Positions 10,901 to 20,182 are shown, counted from the stretch's first letter. The stretch: DNA of 64,000 bases from Galaxea fascicularis (GCA_948470475.1 OX419342.1:28292376-28356375); one strand, 5' to 3'. A program made the numbers and translations. Notes: generated by a model not told the origin, from the sequence alone.

Positions 10901-11064
10901 TCGGCACCAACTGCAGCAATACTTTCATCCCCACCGTTAAGGGGCGACTGGGTCAATACTACCGGGTGGGTCTGACACACCAGATGTAAGCTCTTGTGCA
11001 GTAGTGTTTTGGAGGGTGGAGGCTGTGATGTCCCCGTCAACACTGTCACTGTCCCCCTGGGCAC
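7996..11064 (-). CDS. pol: LTR retrotransposon pol: reverse transcriptase, RNase H, integrase
   Basis: An intact frame of 1022 residues. Reverse transcriptase spans about residues 125-325: first catalytic Asp in SCVDVYKGF (about 204), RMPFG (about 236), and the active-site ADD pair in NKADDILVFG (264-267). RNase H covers about 410-530 (VDASDTGLGG, HSDHQPL). The integrase zinc-binding region has H-H-C-C (KFHQGHQGG ... CSVC) and the catalytic core has D, D and E in SQDLF, LSDNGPQ and GKAEAAVKE, with a C-terminal domain near GQYVYSKPND. The frame overlaps the gag frame by 128 bp (10937-11064) and lies in the +1 frame relative to it, so either a +1 ribosomal shift or re-initiation would be needed. 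Oddity: the residue two before the DD pair is Lys, where Tyr, Ile or Phe is usual, so the motif reads KADD. Confidence 0.95.
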   Translation of the reverse strand: MPRGTVTVLTGTSQPPPSKTLLHKSLHLVCQTHPVVLTQSPLNGGDESIAAVGAETKPIVSSGNQFSVPRVPVPWGKLTKGIVLEVFKDVHTGLGTLGPPLHISVNPNVTPVQAHPHRCPVAKEPKVAEAIRDMEKQGILKKVTEPTAWISNSVYREKPDGSLRVCIDPSQTINKAIEVPKYPIPTVDELLPKLSNAKIFSCVDVYKGFSNIVLDESSSFLTTMHTPIGRYRWLRMPFGVSLGPEEYQRRQHEVLEGLKGVVNKADDILVFGSGETVEEAEKDHDMNLWNLMLRCKEVNLKLNPKKFQFKVKEVTWMGHLLSGNGVAPHPDRVQAIVDMNPPQDVKGVQRFLGMCNYLSRFTPNLAKIVKPLTELTHVNAVWSWSSQHDQAFKEAKRVIANATTLRYFDVNKPCVLQVDASDTGLGGALLQEGQPVAFTSSTLSATEINYAPIEKECLAIKVACTKFYQYLYGKQDVVVHSDHQPLETIFKKPLRSAPKRLQRMMLQLQPFKFTVVYKKGKYMYLADTLSRAALKQPAPSGTQEEVFQCYSGDAQELFRAELESLELDSPEIQPSTLEEIRVATQGDRTLSALCQFVAHGWPPDKSHVPTVLRHYYPCRDELAVYHGVVYKSHKVIIPLQLQSTMVRKFHQGHQGGESMVRRAREVMYWPGMRAAILQESANCSVCASYSSSLPKEPMLSHEIPHGPWKFISQDLFKQGGRWYAVTVDHYSDWFEVDLLNEDITAAHVISVTKAHFARYGVPDKFLSDNGPQYVSQEFVNFAKAYDFQLITRSPYYARATGKAEAAVKEAKKMLKKSDLLTGLLEHRNTPPQGMTFSPAQRFLCRRTKSSLPVSESLLRQSVPPVTVVRDEHLDRRAKAKAHYDKTASKELAPLIPGQYVYSKPNDHHRGERWNFGEVLNEVTPRSYLIKTPDGLVRRNRTHLRPAEAARSCNRQPLTQQVVPTVGQQDMPASDSPVVPPPTPDEAVPTTDHSVGATPSPVESPVQKSRYGRPIRPPQRLDL

Positions 11065-12568
11065 TTGACTGAAGTTGATGCACCATCATATCCTTGCTGT
11101 TCTGGGCACTCTGAACTGACAGTGAAGTACTTCCTTTTATCTCAATCAGCCCAAGCTTGACACAGTCAGATCCACTTAAGAGGGGTGGTTGTGATCCCAT
11201 GATCTTTTTACTCAACAGCTGAAATTCAAGAGGGTAACACTTTCCTTGAGTTTCGCAAACTAACTCAACCTGCCCCACAGGTGTGATGACACCTCCTCCA
11301 TAGGTGTGCAAAGTAGCGCGAGATGGCTGGATCAGGGAATTGACATCAAATCCTACTGGGCACATACTCCAGAGATCCTCTACTGCCAGGGTATTGGTTG
11401 TCGAAGCCGTATCCAACTGGAGTGTTTTCCAAACAAAATGATTTTTAGCTGCGGATAATTTGATCGCGGCAAAGAACTTTTTTCCTTTCTTCACCGAAAC
11501 AGCTCTTACAGAGTGAATGTCCAAAGTAAACAAGTGATACACGTTTTGTTCACAAGGAGACCCAGATTCATCCACTGCATTCACATTCTGGGGTTTTCTC
11601 ATGCACTTCCTGGCAACATGCCCTTCCTTGCCACAGTTCCGACACATGTACTTCAACATAACTGCACGACACTTTTCTCTAGGGTGACTAGGCCTGGCTC
11701 CACAATAATTGCACTCATTTTGGTACAATCCTTTGCGTTGATTATCAGCTGAGGGCTGAGGATTCTTTCCTTTCCAACGAGAGGTTTTATCTGCCCAGTT
11801 GACTTGCTCCTGGTCTCCCCGCACTTGTCTCATCAGTCTTTTCGCATCCGTGGAAGATTCATAGTTCTTAGCTATTTCAACGACCGTACGAAACGCTACA
11901 ATGACTCCTTCCTTGTTCCGATGGCCATTAGTATTCAACTTTCCCTGTAGAGTTTCATCCACTAAACCAGCAATGAACCTGTCACGACAAGCCTGATCCT
12001 CAAATTCCCCATATTCACAATACTTAGCTCGCTCTACTACTCGACATTCCCAGGCACTTATTGATTCTCCTTCAGTTTGAAACATGCGACCCATTTTTGT
12101 TCGCTCAGCTTGAACACTCACACTGCCACCAAATCTCTGAATGAGAGCCTGAAGAACTTTAACTGGGTTACTATTATCCGTGACTGATAAACCAAGGGTC
12201 TTGTTGCTTGGGTTTATTAGTCTCTTCATCCTCGGCGGAAGCGTAGCGCGAAGTGTAGACATACACAAATCCGATTTTTTCCACTGAGCTACCCCTGCTT
12301 CGCTGCCAGAGTCATATTTGCAGCCATCTTTCGGAACGAACCATCCCATCACCGTACAATAATCAATGTAATCTAAAATAAAACAGTCTAGAGCTTCTCG
12401 ATCATCTAAACCTTCTTGCATTTGAGGGACCGGAAAACCGACCGGTGTGCCAGCCATTATAACAGCAAACACGACGAACGTGGAAAGAACCCACTTGACA
12501 ACAAAATGGCGGGAACTTATCGAGCGATTGCAAGCACAGTTCGATGTCATGCAGTCTAACCAGGACAA
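10937..12568 (-). CDS. gag: LTR retrotransposon gag with nucleocapsid zinc knuckles and protease
   Basis: An intact frame of up to 543 residues. The likely start is the ATG at 12457 (MAGTPVGFPVP), because the preceding 37 codons look like translated leader; the frame itself opens at 12568. A capsid-like region runs to about residue 250. Two zinc knuckles follow: an atypical one (CNYCGARPSHPREKC, 286-300) and a standard CCHC (CRNCGKEGHVARKC, 309-322). The aspartic protease motif is LDTASTTNTL at about 385-394; the usual signature is DTG or DSG, so DTA is a variant that occurs in some retroelement proteases but could lower activity. The C-terminal 60 residues are Ser/Gln-rich and overlap the start of pol. 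Confidence 0.9.
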   Translation of the reverse strand: MSWLDCMTSNCACNRSISSRHFVVKWVLSTFVVFAVIMAGTPVGFPVPQMQEGLDDREALDCFILDYIDYCTVMGWFVPKDGCKYDSGSEAGVAQWKKSDLCMSTLRATLPPRMKRLINPSNKTLGLSVTDNSNPVKVLQALIQRFGGSVSVQAERTKMGRMFQTEGESISAWECRVVERAKYCEYGEFEDQACRDRFIAGLVDETLQGKLNTNGHRNKEGVIVAFRTVVEIAKNYESSTDAKRLMRQVRGDQEQVNWADKTSRWKGKNPQPSADNQRKGLYQNECNYCGARPSHPREKCRAVMLKYMCRNCGKEGHVARKCMRKPQNVNAVDESGSPCEQNVYHLFTLDIHSVRAVSVKKGKKFFAAIKLSAAKNHFVWKTLQLDTASTTNTLAVEDLWSMCPVGFDVNSLIQPSRATLHTYGGGVITPVGQVELVCETQGKCYPLEFQLLSKKIMGSQPPLLSGSDCVKLGLIEIKGSTSLSVQSAQNSKDMMVHQLQSSAQGDSDSVDGDITASTLQNTTAQELTSGVSDPPGSIDPVAP

Positions 12569-12606
12569 CTAAAACTCACAGTAAACTTCAGGCGAAGATT
12601 CGTCTT

Positions 12607-12618
12607 CTTCTGACACCA
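12607..12618 (-). promoter_or_regulatory. primer binding site, tRNA-Leu type
   Basis: The plus strand reads CTTCTGACACCA directly against the 5' LTR, i.e. the CCA-tailed 3' end of tRNA-Leu as known from animals. On the element's own strand this is TGGTGTCAGAAG. Position (zero spacing from the LTR) and sequence agree with priming by tRNA-Leu, as known for several invertebrate and fish Ty3-type elements. Confidence 0.85.
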
Positions 12619-12768
12619 TGTTGACCAGCAGGTACCGGTATAAACAGGAACAAACAACTCGACTAACACAACGAGCATATACTTTACTTAGGCTGTCGGC
12701 CATGCTTCTTTTACACACTTCACACTCGCATGCGCAACACTGCTGACCGTACAGCAGGCCTACCAACA
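12619..12768 (-). repeat. 5' long terminal repeat
   Basis: 150 bp, identical to 7692-7841. It contains the element's promoter by position. A short frame of 66 codons across it is a shadow of the LTR. Confidence 0.93.
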
Positions 12769-13185
12769 AAAATTAATCTTTATCATCAATAATAGTTGCC
12801 TAGTAATTGTGATTTAGTTGAGTCTCCTTTCCATATGTAAAGTAATTTCTACGTTTTCTGCTGACCATAGTTGCTATTTAAGCCCCTAGCTTTGGCTTTA
12901 TCTGGGTACAGATCTGCTTGTGATGTAACAAATAAATAAATAAATAATAACAATATTATTGACAATTTATATATACAATTTCTGAATGTGTTGTTGATTC
13001 TGACTTTTAACGCCGTTAGTTCCGGAACATTTCTGACGAAGGAAGAGGTCCAAAATCCCAAGTTTTGATATTATGCGCAAAATTGCAAATCCAAGCACTC
13101 GAATAGATAGAACAGCTGCTTCCTGAGACCTGGAGTAACGCCCGTAGTTTTTTGAGCCAGCGGCTTTCAAACAAAAAAAGGTAGG
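12769..13185. other. short spacer between LTR element and minisatellite head
   Basis: No gene seen. Contains a small (AAAT)n run near 12925-12945. Confidence 0.35.
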
Positions 13186-13242
13186 TACGTTATGTATGGG
13201 GACATATATTGTACCGTATACATTAAACGCACCGTGAACTTA
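13181..13242 (+). repeat. unique head sequence of the first minisatellite array
   Basis: About 60 bp beginning GGTAGGTACGTTATGTATGG and containing TTGTACCGTATACATTAAAC. The reverse complement of 29643-29580, at the outer end of the other array, matches it with about five or six substitutions. Homology starts abruptly at GGTAGG in both copies: the outer flanks differ (A-run here, PDCD2 start region there). The head therefore belongs to the repeated unit. Confidence 0.85.
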
Positions 13243-16036
13243 AGGTGCTTGCATTGCTTGGGTTGCTTTAGTTGCTTGAGGTGCTTGAGGTGCTTGGGTT
13301 GCTTGGGTTGCTTGGGTTACTTGATGTGCTTGAGGTGCTTGGGTTGCTTGGGGTGCTTGACGTGCTTAAGGTACTTGGGTTGCTTGATGTGCTTGAGGTG
13401 CTTAAGGTGCTTGGGTTGCTTGATGTGCTTGAGGTGCTTGATGTGCTTGAGGTGCTTGGGTTGCTTGGGGTGCTTGACGTGCTTAAGGTGCTTGGGGTGC
13501 TTGAGGTGCTTGAGGTGCTTGAGGTGCTTGGGGTGCTTGAGGTGCTTTGGGTGCTTGAGGTGCTTGGGGTGCTTGAGGTGCTTTGGGTGCTTTGGGTGCT
13601 TTGGGTGCTTGAGGTGCTTGGGGTGCTTGAAGTGCTTGAGGTGCTTTGGGTGCTTGAGGTGCTTGGGGTGCTTTGGGTGCTTGAGGTGCTTGGGGTGCTT
13701 GGGGTGCTTGAGGTGCTTGAGGTGCTTTGGGTGCTTGAGGTGCTTCGGGTGCTTGAGGTGCTTTGGGTGCTTTGGGTGCTTGAGGTGCTTGGGGTGCTTG
13801 AGGTGCTTGAGGTGCTTTGGGTGCTTGAGGTGCTTGGGGTGCTTGAGGTGCTTTGGGTGCTTTGGGTGCTTGAGGTGCTTGGGGTGCTTGAGGTGCTTTG
13901 GGTGCTTGAGGTGCTTCGGGTGCTTGAGGTGCTTGAGGTACTTGAGGTGCTTGAGGTGCTTGGGGTGCTTGAGGTGCTTGAGGTGCTTGAGGTACTTGAG
14001 GTGCTTTGGGTGCTTGAGGTGCTTGGGGTGCTTGAGGTGCTTTGGGTGCTTGAGGTGCTTGGGGTGCTTGAGGTGCTTTGGGTGCTTTGGGTGCTTGAGG
14101 TGCTTGGGGTGCTTGAGGTGCTTGAGGTGCTTTGGGTGCTTGAGGTGCTTGGGGTGCTTGAAGTGCTTGAGGTGCTTTGGGTGCTTGAGGTGCTTGGGGT
14201 GCTTTGGATCTTGAGGTGCTTGGGGTGCTTGGGGTGCTTGAGGTGCTTGAGGTGCTTGAGGTGCTTTGGGTGCTTGAGGTGCTTCGGGTGCTTGAGGTGC
14301 TTTGGGTGCTTTGGGTGCTTGAGGTGCTTGGGGTGCTTGAGGTGCTTGAGGTGCTTTGGGTGCTTGAGGTGCTTGGGGTGCTTGAGGTGCTTTGGGTGCT
14401 TTGGGTGCTTGAGGTGCTTGGGGTGCTTGAGGTGCTTTGGGTGCTTGAGGTGCTTCGGGTGCTTGAGGTGCTTGAGGTACTTGAGGTGCTTGAGGTGCTT
14501 GGGGTGCTTGAGGTGCTTGAGGTGCTTGAGGTACTTGAGGTGCTTTGGGTGCTTGAGGTGCTTGGGGTGCTTGAGGTGCTTTGGGTGCTTGAGGTGCTTG
14601 GGGTGCTTGAGGTGCTTTGGGTGCTTTGGGTGCTTGAGGTGCTTGGGGTGCTTGAGGTGCTTGAGGTGCTTTGGGTGCTTGAGGTGCTTGGGGTGCTTGA
14701 AGTGCTTGAGGTGCTTTGGGTGCTTGAGGTGCTTGGGGTGCTTTGGATCTTGAGGTGCTTGGGGTGCTTGGGGTGCTTGAGGTGCTTGAGGTGCTTGAGG
14801 TGCTTTGGGTGCTTGAGGTGCTTCGGGTGCTTGAGGTGCTTTGGGTGCTTTGGGTGCTTGAGGTGCTTGGGGTGCTTGAGGTGCTTGAGGTGCTTTGGGT
14901 GCTTGAGGTGCTTGGGGTGCTTGAGGTGCTTTGGGTGCTTTGGGTGCTTGAGGTGCTTGGGGTGCTTGAGGTGCTTTGGGTGCTTGAGGTGCTTCGGGTG
15001 CTTGAGGTGCTTGAGGTACTTGAGGTGCTTGAGGTGCTTGGGGTGCTTGAGGTGCTTGAGGTGCTTGAGGTACTTGAGGTGCTTTGGGTGCTTGAGGTGC
15101 TTGGGGTGCTTGAGGTGCTTTGGGTGCTTGGGGTGCTTGAGGTGCTTTGGGTGCTTTGGGTGCTTGAGGTGCTTGGGGTGCTTGAGGTGCTTGAGGTGCT
15201 TTGGGTGCTTGAGGTGCTTCGGGTGCTTGAGGTGCTTGAGGTGCTTTGGGTGCTTGAGGTGCTTTGGGTGCTTTGGGTGCTTTGGGTGCTTGAGGTGCTT
15301 TGGGTGCTTGAGGTGCTTCGGGTGCTTGAGGTGCTTGAGGTACTTGAGGTGCTTGAGGTGCTTGGGGTGCTTGAGGTGCTTGAGGTGCTTGAGGTGCTTT
15401 GGGTGCTTGAGGTGCTTGGGGTGCTTGAGGTGCTTGAGGTGCTTTGGGTGCTTTGGGTGCTTGAGGTGCTTGGGGTGCTTGAGGTGCTTGAGGTGCTTGA
15501 GGTACTTGAGGTGCTTTGGGTGCTTGAGGTGCTTGGGGTGCTTGAGGTGCTTGAGGTGCTTGAGGTGCTTTGGGTGCTTGAGGTGCTTGGGGTGCTTGAG
15601 GTGCTTTGGGTGCTTGAGGTGCTTGGGGTGCTTGAGGTGCTTGAGGTGCTTGAGGTACTTGAGGTGCTTTGAGAGCTTGAGGTGCTTGGGGTGCTTGAGG
15701 TGCTTTGGGTGCTTGGGTTGCTTGGGGTGCTTGACGTGCTTGAGGTGCTTGGGTTGCTTGATGTGCTTGAGGTGCTTGGGGTGCTTGAGGTGCTTTGGGT
15801 GCTTGGGGTGCTTGAGGTGCTTGGGGTGCTTGAGGTGCTTGAGGTGCTTGGGTTGCTTGAGGTGCTTGGGGTGCTTGAGGTGCTTGAGGTACTTGAGGTG
15901 CTTGAGGTGCTTGAGGTACTTGAGGTACTTGAAGTGCTTGAGGTGCTTGAGGTGCTTGGGGTGCTTGAGGTGCTTGGGTTGCCTGAGGTGCTTGAGCTGC
16001 TTGAGGTGCTTGGGGTGCTTGACGTGCTTGAGGTGC
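13243..16036 (+). repeat. 9-bp minisatellite array (GGTGCTTGA), about 2.8 kb
   Basis: Tandem 9-bp units GGTGCTTGA, GGTGCTTGG, GGTGCTTTG and GGTGCTTCG, with occasional GGTACTTGA. Units near the left end are more diverse (GGTTGCTTG, GATGTGCTT, GACGTGCTT). A higher-order repeat is visible: a block marked by TTTGGATCTTGAGG recurs at 14207 and 14746 (539 bp apart), and a third block starts near 13688. The array lacks stop codons in two plus-strand frames and all three minus-strand frames, so it produces huge artificial open frames. The same unit, in opposite orientation, forms the array at 24898-29576. Confidence 0.97.
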
Positions 16037-16054
16037 ATACGCAGACGACCATGA

Positions 16055-16775
16055 GATTTACTCGTCTAACTTAGACTCAGTCGCACTGGAAGAGGGTATC
16101 TGTCAAGAAGTTAAAGTCGCATATGAGTGGTATAACATCAATGGCATGATTTTTAACGAGACAGAGCACGAAGCTTTAATGCTGGGGAAAACTGAACACA
16201 ATTTTTGTTTCCCATTAAATAACTCAGTAGGTATGTTTGGGATGACTAAAGATAATAAGCTATCTGTTGATAATCACTTATCAGTCAGATGTAAGAAAAT
16301 AAATAATTAATTTAACGTAATGCTTCAATTTCGGAAACTTGCTAAGAAGGAGACACTATTGAAGCTTTGTAAAGCCTTTATTTTGCCTTTTTCTTTTACT
16401 ACTGTTCTTCTGTTTGGCATTGCTGTGGTGTACGCAATACCGACAAAGTAGATAATCTAACTGAAGCGTATCCTCAGGTTTATACCACGGGTCCCGGTTA
16501 TGCAAAGGCTGGATATCGCTATCTACCGGATATGAGCCCTTTCCACAGTAGATCTACAAGTTATGTTATCCTCTGCATTCATAATGTTGTATATGTTGTA
16601 TATAGTTTATAAATAATAATGGAATTTTAGTATAGCATATGTTATTTTATTGACGGTTTTATCTTATCGAAGATATTAGCTCCACAGCTACTCTGTAAAT
16701 TTCTAGCATAAATAAAGTATAATATATGTTATTCACTGGCCGACCTAAGCCGGTGAATAACGTTTTTATTTAATT
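16055..16775. other. spacer between array and LINE fragment
   Basis: AT-rich DNA, no exon or repeat recognised. Confidence 0.3.
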
Positions 16776-17310
16776 TTGGTTTTGCTTTTGTTTTTGTCTG
16801 AAGATGAACGAGCAATGATTTTAAATAGCGTCCAGAAATCTCAGAGAAACAAAGACAGTCTTCGCGATAGAGTTCTTTCAATTCTTAATAAACTCAGCAA
16901 GTCAAAGGCAACTGGCCTTGACATGATATCTGCTAGGCTCATTCGGGAATGTGCGACTTTGCAGAAAAAGGTACAAAAACTTCGAAATAGAGCAGCCCGT
17001 GTTTTGACTTATTCAAATTATGACGCTGATGCTTGGCTGGTCACTTCTTTGAGCTCCTGGGATGGAAAAACCTAGCTTATCAGCAGCAAATACAAAGAGC
17101 CACAATGGTCTATAAGTCTCTGCACGGTTTAGCTCCAGACTATTTATTTTCTAAATTTGAAAGACGAGAAACTGCGTATAACCTAAGAGACTCTGAGAAT
17201 AAGCTAATGTTCCATTACCGCGCACAAACTATTATAAAAATAGCTTCAGCTATAGTGGAGCCACTCCATGGAACAGTCTTCCTCGTGACGTAAGACAAAC
17301 AGAGTCCTTC
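16776..17310 (+). pseudogene. internally deleted LINE reverse transcriptase
   Basis: The first frame starts with an early-RT block (LSKSKATGLDMISARLIREC) and jumps at about 16963 to the C-terminal block (LRNRAARVLTYSNYDADA). The frame then shifts at about 17045 to ELLGWKNLAYQQQIQRA and continues through HGLAPDYLFSKFERR to about 17290, ending near a broken LPRDVRQTE block (17282-17310). The catalytic centre is lost by internal deletion, so it is dead. The (AAT)n run that follows directly is typical of a LINE 3' end. Confidence 0.85.
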
Positions 17311-17311
17311 A

Positions 17312-17314
<3 letters not shown>

Positions 17315-17352
<38 letters not shown>

Positions 17353-17418
17353 TTTATTTCACTGTCAATCTTCTAGCTAGCCTATAATAGCCTATAATAC
17401 TATAATCTGTCTATCTAC

Positions 17419-17449
<31 letters not shown>

Positions 17450-17450
17450 A
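17315..17450. repeat. (AAT)n and (CTAT)n microsatellites
   Basis: An (AAT)n run at about 17315-17350 at the end of the LINE fragment and a (CTAT)n run at about 17402-17450. Confidence 0.9.
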
Positions 17451-17519
17451 AAGGAATTCAAATATAAATTGGAGCAGTAACTGGCGCAACGTTACAACAC
17501 GTGATATTTCGCAGAAATC

Positions 17520-17741
17520 ATAAAAGAGGGTCCCCTATACTTTTTTCGTGAAACGTGATTGGGACTATTTTTTCTCGTGAAACGTGATTTAGGTTTATTT
17601 GTTCATTCGTGATTCGTGATTGCCGATATTTGCTTTATCGTGAACGTGAACGAATTTTGGGAATTATCCGTGACGCGTGAACAGTCTCAATATTTTTACG
17701 TGAATGCATTTTCCAAAGTGGTATAGGGGACCCTCATAAAA
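17520..17741. mobile_element. MITE with 15-bp terminal inverted repeat and ATAAAA flanks
   Basis: The left end GAGGGTCCCCTATAC (17526) and right end GTATAGGGGACCCTC (17735) are perfect inverted repeats. Both are flanked by ATAAAA (17520-17525 and 17736-17741), a plausible target duplication. The interior holds repeated CGTGAAACGTGATT-like motifs and no coding frame. Superfamily unknown. Confidence 0.8.
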
Positions 17742-18597
17742 CACGGGTTTACCTAACTTATGAAAAAATCTGAAAAACACTGAGCTTTGTCTTGTTCAAA
17801 AGGAAACCACGCCTTCAAAATTCGGTTTTAATGGCAGTTCTTCAAACACGAGTCGGGCATCACATCAGTTAGTCTCTTTCTTCATGTCTTATTTTAATAA
17901 TTGTGTTTGCTTTCAGTCAAGACAATCACACGGATGAATGCTGAAATAAGAATCAGCGAGGAAAACATGGTGTCATAACCGTTTAAGCCATCGACACAAC
18001 CTCGCGAGGTTTTCGTTTTTACTATTTTCAGCTAATAATTACAGTTCTTTGAGTGAAGGAAAATAAAACGAGATGAGAAAATTTAACTCCGAAGGAATTA
18101 ACGAATATCAAACGGAAACCTGAACTCTAAATCAACAGCAATGCGGCAGCAAAGTGTTACAAATAAAATCAAGTGCATACATTTTGGAAGAATAATTAGG
18201 GATTTATTCCACGGCTGATGTTTTCCTTCACTTCACAAGATTTAAAAATATATTCTTTAGTTGCGCCTGTGTCTAAATTACTTCACTTCAAGATTTCCCG
18301 CGAAAAGCATTACCGTGACCATGGTCAAGAGATCGGAAATTTCTGCCCGCTCCCGGAAGCAATCAGATTGCAGGATTAGCAAGACTATTAGCAGAATACC
18401 ACCCGCTCGCGGACTGAGAGGAAAATTAATGTATGTATGTAAGGTTACAACCAAATCGAACCTCCGACTTGTTGCACTCTTTATTCATCACAACTTTGGG
18501 GGTGGGGGGCCAATTAGTACAAAGTGGGGGCTTATTTGAGCTTCTGCGGAAAGTGTACCTTACTGGATTCGTATATTTGAATCGGCCATATTCGCAT
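17742..18597. other. intergenic, nothing recognised
   Basis: No supported exon, RNA gene or repeat. Small frames such as 18261-18539 have no family similarity that I can see. Confidence 0.3.
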
Positions 18598-18717
18598 TCT
18601 CGGTATTGACCTGGATCTAGCATGAAATGGAGGCTCTTGCGGGGGAATACATTTACATATGAAAAGATTCCCCCGCAAGAGCCTCCACTTCATGCTAGAT
18701 CCGGGTCAATACCGAGA
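18598..18717. repeat. foldback element with 51-bp arms
   Basis: The arms 18598-18648 and 18667-18717 are near-perfect inverted repeats (TCTCGGTATTGACC ... GGTCAATACCGAGA) around an 18-bp AT-rich loop. A diverged single arm recurs at 23030-23067 (CTGGATCGAGCATGAAATGG), showing it is a dispersed family. Confidence 0.85.
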
Positions 18718-20033
18718 CGCGAGTTTTGTTACGTTACATCACTTCAAACAGATACACGAACGAAAGGCCCGTCTTTGCTCGGATACTTCTTGTCAACCAA
18801 TGTTTCTTTCATTACCTCAGTTGTACTTAACTTATGGATTCTTGCCGAGTCTTGGAAACACGTCTACAAGAGCTTTTCAGATTGAGCGGGTGTTATACGA
18901 ATTCCTTTTCGTGTTTATTTTTTCGAAGAAATAATCCTCTTTTCTCTTGCCGCTTTTTAAGCATATCTTTTTGCGGTACTCTGCTCAATGACTAACTTGA
19001 TCATCATATTATTTTGAGGTTTTAACGACAACGTGAACGTACAAATGCAAACCTCTCATTCTAAATTTTTACTATGGAATAGCTCGCACTAGTTACGATC
19101 TTAAAATCGAACAACTTAAGAAGGGGTAATGAAAGCACTTGCATTCCAATCGGCGCAGGTGATTCATTCACGGTTGCGCTTTGTTGGTCCTCTGCTATGG
19201 TTTCAAAATTCCCGAAAAGACATTTACTAAACTGTGATCAAATTAATTTGAAAGGTCAGTAGTCTTTCAAAATACTGAAGAGTGTATTTCATGGCTTGAA
19301 ACATTCTCATTTGAAGGTAAAATGGTATACGCCCAGAATTACGAGTAAGAACAAAACAAAAGAAGCATAAAGGAAAATTCAACCGTTTAATTTATCTCTA
19401 CTAACATCAGCTACTCATGGTTTGTTCAAGCTGGATATACACAGTGATAAAAGCGTAAACCCTACGCTTCAAACCTTTACAATTGTCAAGCTTGTAAAAC
19501 TAATTTAAGCGTCTTCATTTAAACAAATCTTGATGAAGTTAATTATTCCTTGGAAATTCGACGTTATTCAGACTTTCAAACGTAGAAAAATCTGTCCGTT
19601 GTATTCCTTCTGTCACTTGTTTGTTCTCCTTCTCTTCCCTGAAAAGGAAAGAAATATTACAATAGATTGGTTTGGGTTATAATACCTTAGGTAACGTTAA
19701 TCCAAAAATAACTAGTATTATCATATGACCCGTACGGTCTCGCGCGCGCTTTCATTCTAAAACTATTGAGAAAATCCCCGTATGAGGGCCGTACGCATTA
19801 GCGCGAGCAGGGCCGGAAAAAGCCGTACGGCCCTGTTAGGAACACGTACGACCTCGCGCGATACGATTTTGGAGGATTTCGTCGCGACTAACCATGTAAG
19901 TTTATTTTACAACCAGAAAGCAAATACAAACAACATATTAGATCAATTTTATGTGCAAATTAGTCGCCCTTTTTGTAAAAACTTCATCTTTTACGCGTTC
20001 TTGAAGTGTCTCAGGAAGCCATATGATAAAATG
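18718..20033. other. intergenic; CG-rich patch near 19735-19870
   Basis: No gene recognised. At about 19730-19870 there is a CG-rich patch with repeated CGTACG and GGGCCGTACG motifs that resembles the adjacent palindromic element. Confidence 0.35.
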
Positions 20034-20081
20034 CTTATTGACTGAGTTAGGTCGGGCCGGGCGGGAAAATATTTGGCTCTC

Positions 20082-20119
<38 letters not shown>

Positions 20120-20134
20120 CGGCCATGACCTCGA

Positions 20135-20176
<42 letters not shown>
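20034..20176. repeat. palindromic foldback element
   Basis: Outer arms CTTATTGACTGAG (20034) and CTCAGTCAATAAG (20176) continue inward as imperfect inverted repeats that include GGGAAAATATTTGGCTC and GAGCCAAATATTTTCCC. The centre is a GC-rich CTCGCTGCGCTCGG hairpin. Length 143 bp, no coding. MITE-like. Confidence 0.85.

Positions 20177-20182
<6 letters not shown>

Larger units (their letters stand above)
7692..12768 (-). mobile_element. complete Ty3/gypsy-type LTR retrotransposon
   Basis: A full-length element in minus orientation, 5077 bp. It has two identical 150-bp LTRs (TG...CA ends), a primer binding site matching the tRNA-Leu 3' end next to the 5' LTR, and a polypurine tract next to the 3' LTR. 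A gag/protease frame (12568-10937) and a pol frame (11064-7996) carry reverse transcriptase, RNase H and integrase, in that order. RT before integrase places it with Ty3/gypsy (Metaviridae-like) elements. Possible 4-bp target duplication AAAA at 7688-7691 and 12769-12772; this is weak because the site is A-rich. Identical LTRs and open frames imply a recent insertion. Confidence 0.95.

Noticed and set aside
12569..12769. 66-codon frame, also present at 7654-7857
   Set aside because: It is the LTR read through in both places; identical because the LTRs are identical.
13243..16036. CRISPR-like array of short direct repeats
   Set aside because: There are no unique spacers, the unit is 9 bp, and the context is clearly a eukaryotic genome.
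13317..16054. Open frames of 911, 851, 616 and 493 codons in the first array
   Set aside because: Same reason; five of six frames are open over the array, so openness carries no coding signal.
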